Shown piece after piece: positions 9,404 to 17,921 of a DNA stretch of 64,000 bases. Every line of letters starts with the position of its first letter. Position 1 is the first letter of the stretch. The stretch comes from Anabaena sp. 4-3. GTDB taxonomy: Bacteria; Cyanobacteriota; Cyanobacteriia; Cyanobacteriales; Nostocaceae. A model generated the notes under the pieces. That model was not told where the DNA came from. It saw only the letters and a list, made by a program, of their open reading frames with translations, and searched no databases. The stretch lies in the NCBI RefSeq assembly GCF_001597745.1, contig NZ_LUHJ01000014.1, positions 76,908-140,907 of the forward strand. Direction: 5' to 3'. The position numbers and the translations under genes were made by a program.

Positions 9404-10612
9404 ATGGAAGTAAATAAGGAACGGCTGCGCCAGTTATTCATAAAACCCCAAGGTCGGTGGCGGTTAATTTTAGCAGCATCAATTACTTTAGCTACTGGCT
9501 TAGTTGCTTTCTACAGTTTTTTGCCGCCAAAGCTTCGTACTCCAGAACAGACTCCCACCGCTAACCCTCCCAAGGCTGCACCAGTCAAAGTTGCGGTTAC
9601 AGCCTTGGGAAGATTACAACCAGAAGGCGAAGTCACCACTTTGTCTGCACCTAGTTCCACCAACGGTATCAGAGTAGAAAAACTGCTCGTCAAAGAAGGA
9701 AACGAGGTAAAAGCCGGGCAAGTATTGGCATATCTGGAAGATTATAACCGTGCTACAGCAGCCTTAGAACAAGCATTAAATAAACTGCAAATAGCCAAAT
9801 CCCAACTAGCACAGGTAAAAGCTGGAGCTAAACCTGGAGACATTGAAGCCCAAAAAGCTACCATAGCTCGTTTAGAGTCGCAATTAAAAGGAGAAGTCGC
9901 GGCACAACAAGCAACAATCAACCGTATTCAGGCCGAACTCAACAATGCTCAAACCGAGAACAATCGTTATCAAAAATTATTCAAAGAAGGTGCTGTTCCT
10001 GCTTCCATAGCGGATTCTAAAGCTTTACAAGTTAAGACAATACAGCAACAACTCACAGAAGCCAAAGCCAATCTCAGCCGCACTCAAAACACCCTCGCCG
10101 ACCAAATCAAAGAAGCCAAAGCTAGACTCAACAGTATTCGAGAAGTACGGACTGTAGATGTAGAGTTAGCACAAAATGAAGTGAAAAGTGCTGTAACAGC
10201 CGTCAAACAAGCGAAAGCAGACCAGGAGTTAACTTATATTAAAGCTCCTATGGACGGCAAAATCTTGAAAATTCATGCTAAAAGTGGGGAAGCGATCGCC
10301 ACTAATGGATTTGCGGATATCGGTCAGACATCTCAAATGTATGTGATTGCAGAAGTGTATCAAACCGATATTCAAAAAGTCCGTTTAGGTCAAAAAGCGA
10401 TCATCACTAGCCCGGCATTTAGTGGGAAATTGCACGGCACAGTTAGGGAAATTGGTCTGCAAGTAGACAAACAAAGCATTTTTAGTATTAACCCCGCCTC
10501 GGATACAGACCGCAGAATCATTGAAGTCAAAATCTCTATTGATGACCCCGCAGAAAATCAACGGGTGTCTCGGTTAACTAATTTACAGGTGGATGTGGCT
10601 ATTCAGATTTAG
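9404..10612 (+). CDS. hgdB: Membrane fusion protein HgdB (DevB/HlyD family)
   Basis: A 402-residue periplasmic adaptor. There is one membrane helix at about 18-40, then a lipoyl/biotinyl-like half-motif, a long alpha-helical hairpin rich in Gln/Ala/Lys heptads (about 110-245), and a second lipoyl half with the TYIKAPMDGKI motif followed by a beta-barrel. Adaptors of the DevB class link an inner-membrane permease to a TolC-type outer-membrane duct. Its place beside the DevC-like gene and between hglE and the glycosyltransferases matches Anabaena hgdB, which is needed for a proper heterocyst glycolipid layer. A 90-base gap precedes hgdC. No DevA-type ATPase gene follows. Confidence 0.85.
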   Translation: MEVNKERLRQLFIKPQGRWRLILAASITLATGLVAFYSFLPPKLRTPEQTPTANPPKAAPVKVAVTALGRLQPEGEVTTLSAPSSTNGIRVEKLLVKEGNEVKAGQVLAYLEDYNRATAALEQALNKLQIAKSQLAQVKAGAKPGDIEAQKATIARLESQLKGEVAAQQATINRIQAELNNAQTENNRYQKLFKEGAVPASIADSKALQVKTIQQQLTEAKANLSRTQNTLADQIKEAKARLNSIREVRTVDVELAQNEVKSAVTAVKQAKADQELTYIKAPMDGKILKIHAKSGEAIATNGFADIGQTSQMYVIAEVYQTDIQKVRLGQKAIITSPAFSGKLHGTVREIGLQVDKQSIFSINPASDTDRRIIEVKISIDDPAENQRVSRLTNLQVDVAIQI

Positions 10613-10702
10613 TCATTGGTCATTAGTCATGAATTATTAGTCATGAGTTATTAGTCATTAGGGTTTCTCCCCTACTCCTATCTATTCCCTAGTAAAAAAG
10701 CC

Positions 10703-11881
10703 ATGAATTTTAAGATTCCTTTGGCATGGCTACAGCTAGTCCAACAAAAACTCAGGTTTTTGGTTGCTGTCGCCGGGATAGCCTTCATTGTCTTGCTGAT
10801 GTTTGTGCAACTTGGTTTCCAAGACGCACTTTATTCTAGTGCAACCGCCGTACACCAGAGTCTTAGAGGTGACTTATTTTTAGTCAGTTCTCAATATAAA
10901 TCTTTGACCTCAAATCAGAGCTTTTCTCGCACTCGTTTGTACCAAACTTTAGGGTTTGATGGCGTAGAATCAGTTAACGCCTTGTATTTGCAATTTGCCA
11001 AATTGAAAAACCCGGCCACTGGTGAGAAATATTCAATATATGTGATGGGTTTCGACCCTGGTCAATCTGTATTAAATATTCCTGGAGTTGAGCATAATTT
11101 AGATAAGCTCAAAATTCCCGATATCATGTTATTTGATAGAGATTCCCGACCAGAATTTGGCCCCATCGCTGCGAATTTTGAGAAAGGAGATACCGAACAG
11201 ACAATTGAAATCTTTCCCTTTGATGGCCCTAAAGGCTACAAAGTCCGAGTCGGTGGTTTATTCAGCTTAGGCCCTTCCTTTGGTGTGGATGGTAACTTAA
11301 TTGTCAGTGACTCAACTTTTCTTCGCATCAATCCCAATACTCGCCCATCCGAGAGAATAGATATAGGTATCCTCACCCTCAGCCCTGATGCTGATCAAGA
11401 ACAGGTTTTAGCAAATTTGCGAGCTAATTTACCTAATGATGTCAGGCTTTTTACTCGTCAAGGTTTTATTGATTTTGAAAAACAATATTGGTCTGCTAGA
11501 ACGCCAATAGGTTTTATTCTCAACCTGATGCTGACAATGGCTTCGGTTGTCGGTGTGGTGATTGTCTATCAAATTCTCTACAGTAACATTGCTACACAAT
11601 TTGTTGCCTATGCCACATTAAAAGCTATTGGTTATCCCAATTCTTATCTTTTAAATGTGGTATTTCAACAAGCTTTAATTCTGGCATTCTTTGCTTATAT
11701 TCCCGGATTTATAGTGTCTGTAGCACTGTATGATTTTGCAATGGAAGCCACAAAATTACCGATTGTCATGACTGCGAATAATGCCATGATTGTTCTGATA
11801 TCCGCAGTGTTAATGTGTATCACTTCTGGCGCACTTGCGATTAACAAACTTCGTTCCGCAGACCCGGCTGATATTTTTTAG
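10703..11881 (+). CDS. hgdC: ABC permease HgdC (DevC/FtsX-like)
   Basis: A 392-residue permease of the MacB/FtsX fold. The first membrane helix is at about 22-43, followed by a large periplasmic domain (about 45-265), then three further membrane helices (about 270-300, 318-345, 355-380). The ending RSADPADIF is typical of DevC proteins. With HgdB it should form an export complex for glycolipids at the heterocyst envelope. The ATP-binding subunit is not encoded next to it, so an ATPase from elsewhere must serve the complex. The start ATG follows a short ATTAGTCAT repeat tract. Confidence 0.85.
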   Translation: MNFKIPLAWLQLVQQKLRFLVAVAGIAFIVLLMFVQLGFQDALYSSATAVHQSLRGDLFLVSSQYKSLTSNQSFSRTRLYQTLGFDGVESVNALYLQFAKLKNPATGEKYSIYVMGFDPGQSVLNIPGVEHNLDKLKIPDIMLFDRDSRPEFGPIAANFEKGDTEQTIEIFPFDGPKGYKVRVGGLFSLGPSFGVDGNLIVSDSTFLRINPNTRPSERIDIGILTLSPDADQEQVLANLRANLPNDVRLFTRQGFIDFEKQYWSARTPIGFILNLMLTMASVVGVVIVYQILYSNIATQFVAYATLKAIGYPNSYLLNVVFQQALILAFFAYIPGFIVSVALYDFAMEATKLPIVMTANNAMIVLISAVLMCITSGALAINKLRSADPADIF

Positions 11882-12063
11882 GGAATGGGGAATAGGGAAG
11901 AGTCCATCAAACAATTCAAAAGTCAAGAATTCTAGGAAAAATTAACTTAATTTTGAATTTTGTAGCTTGCTTCGACCTAGGAGTATTTTGAATTTTGAAT
12001 TGATTTGTCCCTCCTGCCTCCCCTAGGTTTGGAAAACTTTAGTAAGAATATAAAGGCTGTACT
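11882..12063. repeat. GAATTTT-type repeat spacer before hgdA
   Basis: This short spacer contains TTTTGAATTTTGTAGCTTGC followed by further TTTTGAATTTTGAATT units, the same repeat type as at 13.1, 34.3, 39.3, 52.8 and 59.6 kb. A modest AAAGG ribosome-binding site sits just before the hgdA ATG. Confidence 0.6.
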
Positions 12064-13065
12064 ATGAACTTGCAAAATAAGACGCTGCTGATTACTGGAA
12101 TTGATGAATTTATCGGGTTGCGTGCAGCCGAGTTAGCTATAGCACAGGGCTTGAAGGTGCGTGGACTGCAAAGTTCTAAGAATTCCGATGCTGCCCAAAA
12201 GTTGGGGGCTGAGGTGATTGTTGGTAGTATTACTGATGCGGCTGTTGCCAAAAAAGCTTGTCAGGGGGTAGACATTGTTTTACATACTGCCCAAATTACC
12301 GAAGAAGCTGGCCCTATCAAACAGTTTCAGGAAGTGAATGTTGACGGTGCTGTGAATATAGCTAAAGCTGCCAAAAGTTCTGGTGTGAAGACTTTTGTGC
12401 ATCTTTCTAGTATTTTGGTGTATGGATTTGATTATAGCGATCGCATCACTGAATCTGGACAACTCTCCGGTAGCAATAACCCCTACTGTCAAACCAAAAT
12501 CGCCGCCGAAGCCGAACTGTTACCCCTCAATTCTCCCCCAGATTTTGGCTTGATTATCATTCGTGCTGGCGATGTTTACGGGCCTGGAAGTCTACCTTGG
12601 GTAGCCAAACCCATTCACTTCATGCGCCAAAAGTTATTTGCCTACCCCAATGATGGGCAAGGAGTTATTAACCATCTCTATGTAGACAACCTGATTGATG
12701 CCATCTTTTTGGCAATAGAAAAACAGACCTACGGTGAAATCTTCAATATCACCGACGGAGAAGCAACTTCCTGGAAAGAATATTTTATGCGCCTAGCAGC
12801 AATGGAAGGTTTACCTGCTCCGATGTCTGTACCTAAAGATGAAATGAAGCTGTTTTTAAAAGTGCGTCTACAGGGACAAAAACTCTTTCGTAAAAAAGCC
12901 GATATTCTGCCAGAATCGGTAGATTTTATGACTCGTCCATATCCCTGTTCAATTGCTAAAGCTCAAAGTTTATTAGATTACAAACCCAAAATTGATTTAG
13001 AAACAGGGTTGCGCCATACCAAACAATGGATAGACAAGACTGACATCCAAAAGCTACTGAAATAA
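12064..13065 (+). CDS. hgdA: NAD-dependent epimerase/dehydratase HgdA
   Basis: A 333-residue extended short-chain dehydrogenase. The Rossmann start LLITGIDEFIG lacks the usual second glycine of TGxxGxxG but keeps the fold pattern. The catalytic YCQTK (YxxxK) lies at about 140-144, and a 'YGPG' motif marks the sugar-binding side. Family members epimerise or oxidise sugars or sterol-like substrates. In Anabaena the gene downstream of hgdBC encodes the epimerase HgdA, involved in glycolipid structure. The same order here supports the name. Its substrate, sugar headgroup or oxygenated aglycone, is not evident from the sequence. Confidence 0.8.
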   Translation: MNLQNKTLLITGIDEFIGLRAAELAIAQGLKVRGLQSSKNSDAAQKLGAEVIVGSITDAAVAKKACQGVDIVLHTAQITEEAGPIKQFQEVNVDGAVNIAKAAKSSGVKTFVHLSSILVYGFDYSDRITESGQLSGSNNPYCQTKIAAEAELLPLNSPPDFGLIIIRAGDVYGPGSLPWVAKPIHFMRQKLFAYPNDGQGVINHLYVDNLIDAIFLAIEKQTYGEIFNITDGEATSWKEYFMRLAAMEGLPAPMSVPKDEMKLFLKVRLQGQKLFRKKADILPESVDFMTRPYPCSIAKAQSLLDYKPKIDLETGLRHTKQWIDKTDIQKLLK

Positions 13066-13082
13066 AAATGCAAAGGGGCAGA

Positions 13083-13200
13083 AGTTATTCAAGTTTGAAT
13101 TTTGAATTTTGAATTTTGTAGGCGCAAGCCTTCCCTACGGGACGCTACGCGATGCCGCAGGCTATTTTGAATTTTGAATTTTGAATTTTGAATTGATTAA
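13083..13200. repeat. Composite repeat: GAATTTT tract with embedded GGGACGCTACGCG element
   Basis: Tandem TTTTGAATTTTGAATTTTG flanks both sides of a GC-rich insert reading AGGCGCAAGCCTTCCCTACGG then GACGCTACGCGATGCC. Related inserts occur near 1.90, 52.79 and 63.78 kb. It looks like one mobile repeat nested inside another. Confidence 0.7.
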
Positions 13201-13218
13201 TGCCCCATTCCCACTATT

Positions 13219-14226
13219 ATGATCAAAACTTCGCCAAGATTGAGTATTGGTTTACCTGTATATAATGGCGATAAATTTATTCCAGCAGCCCTAGATTCTT
13301 TGTTGGCTCAAACATTTACTGATTTTGAATTAATTATTTCAGATAACGCATCTACAGATAATACTGAAGAAATTTGTCGAGCCTACGCTGCTAAAGATAA
13401 CCGCATCCGCTACTACAGGAATAACGAAAATATTGGTTGCGCCCGCAATTTTAACCGCGTCTTTGAATTAGCGACAGGTGAGTATTTTAAATGGGCTGCT
13501 CATGATGATTTACACGCACATGATTTTATCATGAAATGTATTGAGGTATTAGATAAAGACCCTACAGTTATCTTATGCCACTCTCATGTATATTTCATTG
13601 ATGAACAGGGTGAATTTTTGCAAAACTACGACATTCAACTGAAGGCAGATTCACCTAAAAATTATCAGCGTTTTCATGAATTGCTGACTAAGCATCTTTG
13701 CTATCCCATTTATGGTGTAATTCGCTCTGATGCCCTGAGAAAAATCCCACCAATGGGTAGTTATGGTAATGCGGACGGCATTTTTTTATTAAGGCTGGGT
13801 CTAGTCGGGCGATTTTATGAAATACCCGAATACTTATTTTTTGCCCGCAGCCATCCGCAACAATCAATGAGTATGTTTTTCCCTGATTATTTGTTGTTTA
13901 CTAACAACAATCCGCAATACTCATTAGATAAGTTACCAGATTATCACGCCTATACAGTGTGGTTTGATTCATCCAAACAGGGAAAAATATTGTTCCCTCA
14001 TTGGCGAATGTTATGGGAGTATATCGCTTCTATACACCTGTTGCGACTGAATTTATATGACCAAATACGTTGCGCTATCAGTTTACACCAGCAATTAAAC
14101 GGCAATGAGTCTTTATTACTTCAAGATGTGCTGATAGCAGGACAAAAAATTTGGCAACGTTGGCATGACAAACCATTAACAAACCAGGAAGTAGAGACGC
14201 GACTAATAGCGTCTGTACAGGATTAG
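13219..14226 (+). CDS. GT2 family glycosyltransferase
   Basis: A 335-residue soluble GT-A glycosyltransferase. The N-terminus has the classic GLPVYNGDKFIPAALDSLL, ISDNASTDNT and the acidic AAHDDLHAH site at about 93-101. No membrane helix is obvious. It lies between hgdA and the DUF2141 gene on the same strand, so a role in the sugar decoration of heterocyst envelope material is plausible but not shown. The last 10 or so codons (VETRLIASVQD) are supplied by a dispersed hairpin repeat of the GTAGAGACG family, so the natural C-terminus was probably different. Confidence 0.8.
   Translation: MIKTSPRLSIGLPVYNGDKFIPAALDSLLAQTFTDFELIISDNASTDNTEEICRAYAAKDNRIRYYRNNENIGCARNFNRVFELATGEYFKWAAHDDLHAHDFIMKCIEVLDKDPTVILCHSHVYFIDEQGEFLQNYDIQLKADSPKNYQRFHELLTKHLCYPIYGVIRSDALRKIPPMGSYGNADGIFLLRLGLVGRFYEIPEYLFFARSHPQQSMSMFFPDYLLFTNNNPQYSLDKLPDYHAYTVWFDSSKQGKILFPHWRMLWEYIASIHLLRLNLYDQIRCAISLHQQLNGNESLLLQDVLIAGQKIWQRWHDKPLTNQEVETRLIASVQD
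14191..14218. repeat. GTAGAGACG-family hairpin inside the 3' end of a coding sequence
   Basis: GTAGAGACGCGACTAATAGCGTCTGTAC is an imperfect palindrome of the same family as hairpins at 19.2, 22.3, 26.5, 32.6 and 54.3 kb. It is translated as the C-terminus of the preceding glycosyltransferase and could also act as a weak stem-loop near its stop. Confidence 0.7.
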
Positions 14227-14261
14227 GGAGTTACAAATGACCTTTTCAGGAGAAATACAAT

Positions 14262-14729
14262 ATGTTGAAAATTGCTCATTTGCATCATGTTTTTTTGGCT
14301 ACTTTATTGAGCTTCACTTGTATTAAACCATTGCATGCAGAACCGACAGCTAAATTGTCTGTTGTAGTCAACGGTATCCGGCATCAAAAAGGGCAAATTT
14401 GCTTTAGAGTTTACGATAGTGCCAAAGGATTTCCTATGAGTGATACCAGTGAAGTGCAAAGTGGCTGTACCCGAATTACAGGTAAGTCGGTTACTAAACA
14501 TTTCTATGGCTTGAAGCCTGGGACTTATGCTGTAGCCATCGTAGATGATCAGAATGGCAATCAAAAACTTGATTCTGATTTTTTTGGTATCCCCAAGGAA
14601 GGTTTTGGGATTTCTAATAATCCTACAGTATCTATTCAAACAGGTACGCCTAAGTTTAGTAAGTCAAGTTTTTTTGTCTACAAAAATACAACCATCAATA
14701 TTAGTTTGAAATACTCACTTGACCCCTAG
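14262..14729 (+). CDS. Secreted DUF2141 protein
   Basis: A 155-residue protein with a signal peptide (about 1-27, ending in LHAEP). The rest is a DUF2141 domain with features such as FRVYDSAKGFP, LKPGTYAVAIVDDQNGNQKLD and GIPKEGFGISNN. The DxNxNxxLD run resembles a calcium-type loop. DUF2141 proteins are exported beta-rich proteins of unknown function. It lies 35 bases downstream of a glycosyltransferase in the same orientation and probably shares its transcript. A role in envelope assembly is inferred from context only. Confidence 0.8.
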   Translation: MLKIAHLHHVFLATLLSFTCIKPLHAEPTAKLSVVVNGIRHQKGQICFRVYDSAKGFPMSDTSEVQSGCTRITGKSVTKHFYGLKPGTYAVAIVDDQNGNQKLDSDFFGIPKEGFGISNNPTVSIQTGTPKFSKSSFFVYKNTTINISLKYSLDP

Positions 14730-14753
14730 AAATTGCAAAATTTTTGCGGGTTG

Positions 14754-14801
14754 GTAGTAAGAACTTTAGTGCTGAAAAATCAGGACTAAAGTCCTTACTA
14801 C
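14754..14801. repeat. GTAGTAAGAACTTTAGT hairpin repeat
   Basis: Inverted arms read GTAGTAAGaACTTTAGT and ACTAAAGTcCTTACTAC around a short centre. The same family occurs at 24735-24783 and 35674-35722, each time just after a stop codon, so these copies may double as transcription terminators. Confidence 0.75.
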
Positions 14802-14863
14802 GAAATTGAATTAAACATTACCTCTCAACTATTGATGGCGCAATTTGCCGGAGACTCATAGAT

Positions 14864-16126
14864 GTGATCAGAGAATTGGCAGCATTTTTGTTTCAGTCTT
14901 TGCTGGGATGGTTGGGTATTCAGGTGTTTCTGTCTCTGATTTTTTTGTTGTATGTGCGATTATCGCGGACAAAAATTTTACCTGATGAACATTTACCCAA
15001 AGCGGCGGTCATTCTTTGCTTGCGGGGGGCTGATCCGTTTTTACCCAATTGTATTGAAGCACTGTTACAGCAGAATTACCCCAACTACGATTTAAAGCTA
15101 ATTATTGACAATGAAGCTGATCCAGCTTGGGAGATTGCTAATGATACTATCAACGAATTAGGGGTAACTAATGCCCATATCGCTCATTTGAGGATTATTC
15201 GCCACAATTGTAGTCTCAAATGTAGTTCTTTAATTCAAGCTATTTCTGATTTAGATGATTCTTACGAAGTGGTGGCTTTAGTTGATGCTGATACCATAGT
15301 ACATTCTCATTGGTTAAGGGAATTAGTTAGTCCTTTAGATGATCCTCAAGTTGGAGTTACTACAGGTCATCGTTGGTATCTACCTACTAGCAAATATTGG
15401 GGTTCTTTGGTACGTTACACAGGGAATATCGCCGCAGTTGTGCAGATGTTTCTATTTGGTATTCCCTGGGGTGGAAGTCTGGCAATGAAAACAGAGGTAC
15501 TGCGCCAAACGGGAATTGTTGAACAATGGGCGCAAGCTTTCGGTGAAGATTTGATGATGCCTAATATCCTCAAACAACATGGTTTAAAGGTGAAGTTTGT
15601 ACCTTCGCTGATTATGGTGAATCGTGAAGAGTGCGATTTGTTGGGGATAATTGAATATCTGCAACGTCTGATTCTTTATTCGCGTTTGTATCATCCCCGG
15701 TGGTTAGCTATCGTTAGTGAGGCTGTTTCTAGCATTCTGTTTCCCACTTTAGTAATTTTATTGTTTTTATTTTCGTTGGGTGATGCTCAGTGGGAAGTGG
15801 CAGATTTATTGTTTAAATCTTACAGTATCTATACTCTGGGTTTACTATCTTTGATGCTGTTTGTGGAGATGCAATTGCAACCAGTGATTCGCGCTCAAGG
15901 TAAACCAGGGACGAGATTATCATTGGCAATGATGGGTAGAATGTTGCTGGCGATTCCGTTAACACAGTGGATATATGGGTTAGCGATGCTGTCTTCTGTG
16001 TGGATATCAACGGTGAAATGGCGGGGGGTTTTGTATCGTATTCAAGGGCGTTGGAATGTTCGTTTAGTTGAATACCATCCCTACGATTTTTTGGATCAGC
16101 CTGTGGATAGCAAAATATCTCTTTGA
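14864..16126 (+). CDS. Membrane GT2 glycosyltransferase (ceramide-glucosyltransferase-like), copy 1
   Basis: A 420-residue processive-type or lipid glycosyltransferase with a GTG start. There is an N-terminal membrane helix (about 10-32), then a GT-A domain with ALVDADTIVH (DxD), an IPWGGSLAMK loop, an AFGEDLMMP acidic motif and QRLILYSRLYHPRW (the Q/RxxRW signature). Three C-terminal membrane helices follow. This layout is that of GT21-type enzymes that glycosylate lipids at the membrane. It is a tandem paralogue of the next gene. By context it is a candidate for headgroup transfer in heterocyst glycolipid or related envelope lipid synthesis. Substrate not determined. Confidence 0.8.
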   Translation: MIRELAAFLFQSLLGWLGIQVFLSLIFLLYVRLSRTKILPDEHLPKAAVILCLRGADPFLPNCIEALLQQNYPNYDLKLIIDNEADPAWEIANDTINELGVTNAHIAHLRIIRHNCSLKCSSLIQAISDLDDSYEVVALVDADTIVHSHWLRELVSPLDDPQVGVTTGHRWYLPTSKYWGSLVRYTGNIAAVVQMFLFGIPWGGSLAMKTEVLRQTGIVEQWAQAFGEDLMMPNILKQHGLKVKFVPSLIMVNREECDLLGIIEYLQRLILYSRLYHPRWLAIVSEAVSSILFPTLVILLFLFSLGDAQWEVADLLFKSYSIYTLGLLSLMLFVEMQLQPVIRAQGKPGTRLSLAMMGRMLLAIPLTQWIYGLAMLSSVWISTVKWRGVLYRIQGRWNVRLVEYHPYDFLDQPVDSKISL

Positions 16127-16444
16127 GATTGTGGTTGGTTGCCAGATTAATTTTTGAAGATGGTTTGGTGTATTTGATGCGATAAATCGCGTCTCGACAA
16201 AAAAAAATCGGATATTGCTTTAAAAAACACAGTTTTTTGTTACCGATTAATTCTGAGTATATCCAAAATTTAATTGTTGGGAAAATGAGGAAATTATTTT
16301 CATATATTTCAGCATAATCAATCAGTATATGTGGGCATTGTCAACAATCGAAAAATGAGTTTAGTAGCAACTTGTAAGCAATGCCCACCCTACAAAAATC
16401 TCACATTAGTTCTGTGAAAGATTGTTGTGTATAGGTCATAAATA
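16127..16444. repeat. Intergenic region with GTGGGCATTGC hairpin repeat
   Basis: At 16331-16393 GTGGGCATTG pairs with GCAATGCCCACCCTAC. This is one of four copies in the window (also 21.04, 35.81 and 40.03 kb). The rest is AT-rich and holds nothing else I can recognise. The spacer separates the tandem glycosyltransferase paralogues. Confidence 0.7.
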
Positions 16445-17701
16445 ATGAATGATTTGGCGATATTGATATCAAAGTTTTTGGTGGGTTGGTTAGTAATTCA
16501 AGTGTGTTCGGTATTACTATTTTTATGGTGTCTGAATTCTCGTCCTCAAAATTTACCGGATGAACAGTTACCCAAAACAGCAGTTTTGTTGTGTTTACGG
16601 GGTGCTGATCCTTTTCTAAGTGATTGTTTGCGATCGCTCCTCAAGCAAAACTATCCACAGTATGATTTAAAGTTGCTCATTGATAGTGAACAAGACCCAG
16701 CTTGGCAAGTTGTCAGCGATACCATCAATGAGTTACGTGCAACTAATTTTCAAATTAGTCATTTGCGGACAGTTCGCCCAACTTGTAGTCTCAAATGCAG
16801 TTCCTTAATCCAAGCTGTTTCAGAATTAGACGAGTCTTACAAGGTTGTCGCTTTGGTAGATGCTGATACAATTGTTCACCCTAATTGGTTGCGGGAATTA
16901 GTCTCTCCTTTAACTCATCCCAAGGTGGGAGCAACTACCGGAAATCGTTGGTATGTCCCGACGGGTAAATATTGGGGTTCGTTAGTCCGTTATATCTGGA
17001 ATGTGTCGGCGATTGTGCAGATGTACCTATATGGGATTCCTTGGGGTGGAACTTTGGCTGTGAAAACAGAGGTAATACAGCAAACGGGACTTTTAGAGAA
17101 GTGGGGGCAAGCCTTGGGCGAAGACACGATGATTCGCAGTGTGTTGAGTAAACATAACCTACGGGTGAAGTTTGTGCCTTCTTTGATGATGCTGAATCAG
17201 GAAGAAACAGATTTGCCAAGTTTAAGGTATTGGCTGCAACGTCAATTAATGGCTTCTCGACTTTATCATCCTTTGTGGCCGGCGGTAGTGATTGACACAG
17301 TGTTTACTATTGTGATGCCGCATCTGTTAATTGTGGTGTTTGTGCTGGCTGGGTTAGTGGGAGAAGGAAATACAGCAGCGATCGCCTTAATTTGGTATCT
17401 CATTTATATGCTGGCGTTAGTGATGCTCATGTTGTTTTTGGAGATGGGCATACAACCGGTAATTCGTTCTCAGGGTAAGCCAGTCACACAATTATCTTGG
17501 CAGTTAATATTGAAGATGATTGTGGGAATGCCTTTCACACAATGGATTTATGCTATCGCTATGTTGCGCTCTTTGAATATGCCGACAGTACATTGGCGTG
17601 GTGTGACGTATGAAGTCAAAGGGGCTTGGAAAATTCGCCTCAAAGAATATCGCCCTTATCTGGTAGAAAATCAACCAAGCGATCGCCAAATTTCTCTTTA
17701 A
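16445..17701 (+). CDS. Membrane GT2 glycosyltransferase (ceramide-glucosyltransferase-like), copy 2
   Basis: A 418-residue paralogue of the preceding gene, colinear along its length: LPDEQLPKTAVLLCLRGADPF, LVDADTIVH, IPWGGTLAVK, ALGEDTMI and the QRQLMASRLYHPLW region. The membrane layout is the same, one N-terminal helix and three near the C-terminus. The duplication looks old, since the two differ throughout while all catalytic motifs are kept in both. That suggests two active enzymes with different donors or acceptors. Both copies share the GG(S/T)LA(M/V)K acceptor loop. Position inside the hgl/hgd island supports an envelope-lipid role. Confidence 0.8.
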   Translation: MNDLAILISKFLVGWLVIQVCSVLLFLWCLNSRPQNLPDEQLPKTAVLLCLRGADPFLSDCLRSLLKQNYPQYDLKLLIDSEQDPAWQVVSDTINELRATNFQISHLRTVRPTCSLKCSSLIQAVSELDESYKVVALVDADTIVHPNWLRELVSPLTHPKVGATTGNRWYVPTGKYWGSLVRYIWNVSAIVQMYLYGIPWGGTLAVKTEVIQQTGLLEKWGQALGEDTMIRSVLSKHNLRVKFVPSLMMLNQEETDLPSLRYWLQRQLMASRLYHPLWPAVVIDTVFTIVMPHLLIVVFVLAGLVGEGNTAAIALIWYLIYMLALVMLMLFLEMGIQPVIRSQGKPVTQLSWQLILKMIVGMPFTQWIYAIAMLRSLNMPTVHWRGVTYEVKGAWKIRLKEYRPYLVENQPSDRQISL

Positions 17702-17702
17702 T

Positions 17703-17825
17703 AGGACTTACGCAAGTGTCACATTCCAGATGTCTTGTAGGGTGCGTCAGACTGTTTAAATGCTGTCAATAAACGTCTTTCTGATATCTGACGCACCCTA
17801 CTAATATATCAGTTGCGTAAGTCCT
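17703..17825. repeat. Nested inverted repeat (AGGACTTACGCAA outer, GTAGGGTGCGTCAG inner)
   Basis: Outer 13-base arms AGGACTTACGCAA/TTGCGTAAGTCCT at 17703-17715 and 17813-17825 enclose a second pair, GTAGGGTGCGTCAG/CTGACGCACCCTAC (17737-17801). It looks like a MITE-like element inserted in another. Related inner elements lie at 39837-40016 and 61535-61599, with a half-copy near 20866. Confidence 0.8.
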
Positions 17826-17921
17826 GTTTCAGCTAGCGTTAACTAGGCGTAAATCCTAACTTTGGGTGCTTCAGCTTTCAAAAACCAGTTTTTCTAAACA
17901 ATACACAAATTCACTAAAATT

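Noticed and set aside
10703-13065. Search for a devA-type ATPase gene near hgdB/hgdC
   Set aside because: No Walker A or ABC signature is found on either strand between 9.4 and 19.2 kb.
13083-13200. GAATTTT tandem tract considered as a CRISPR-like array
   Set aside because: Units are contiguous heptamers without spacers.
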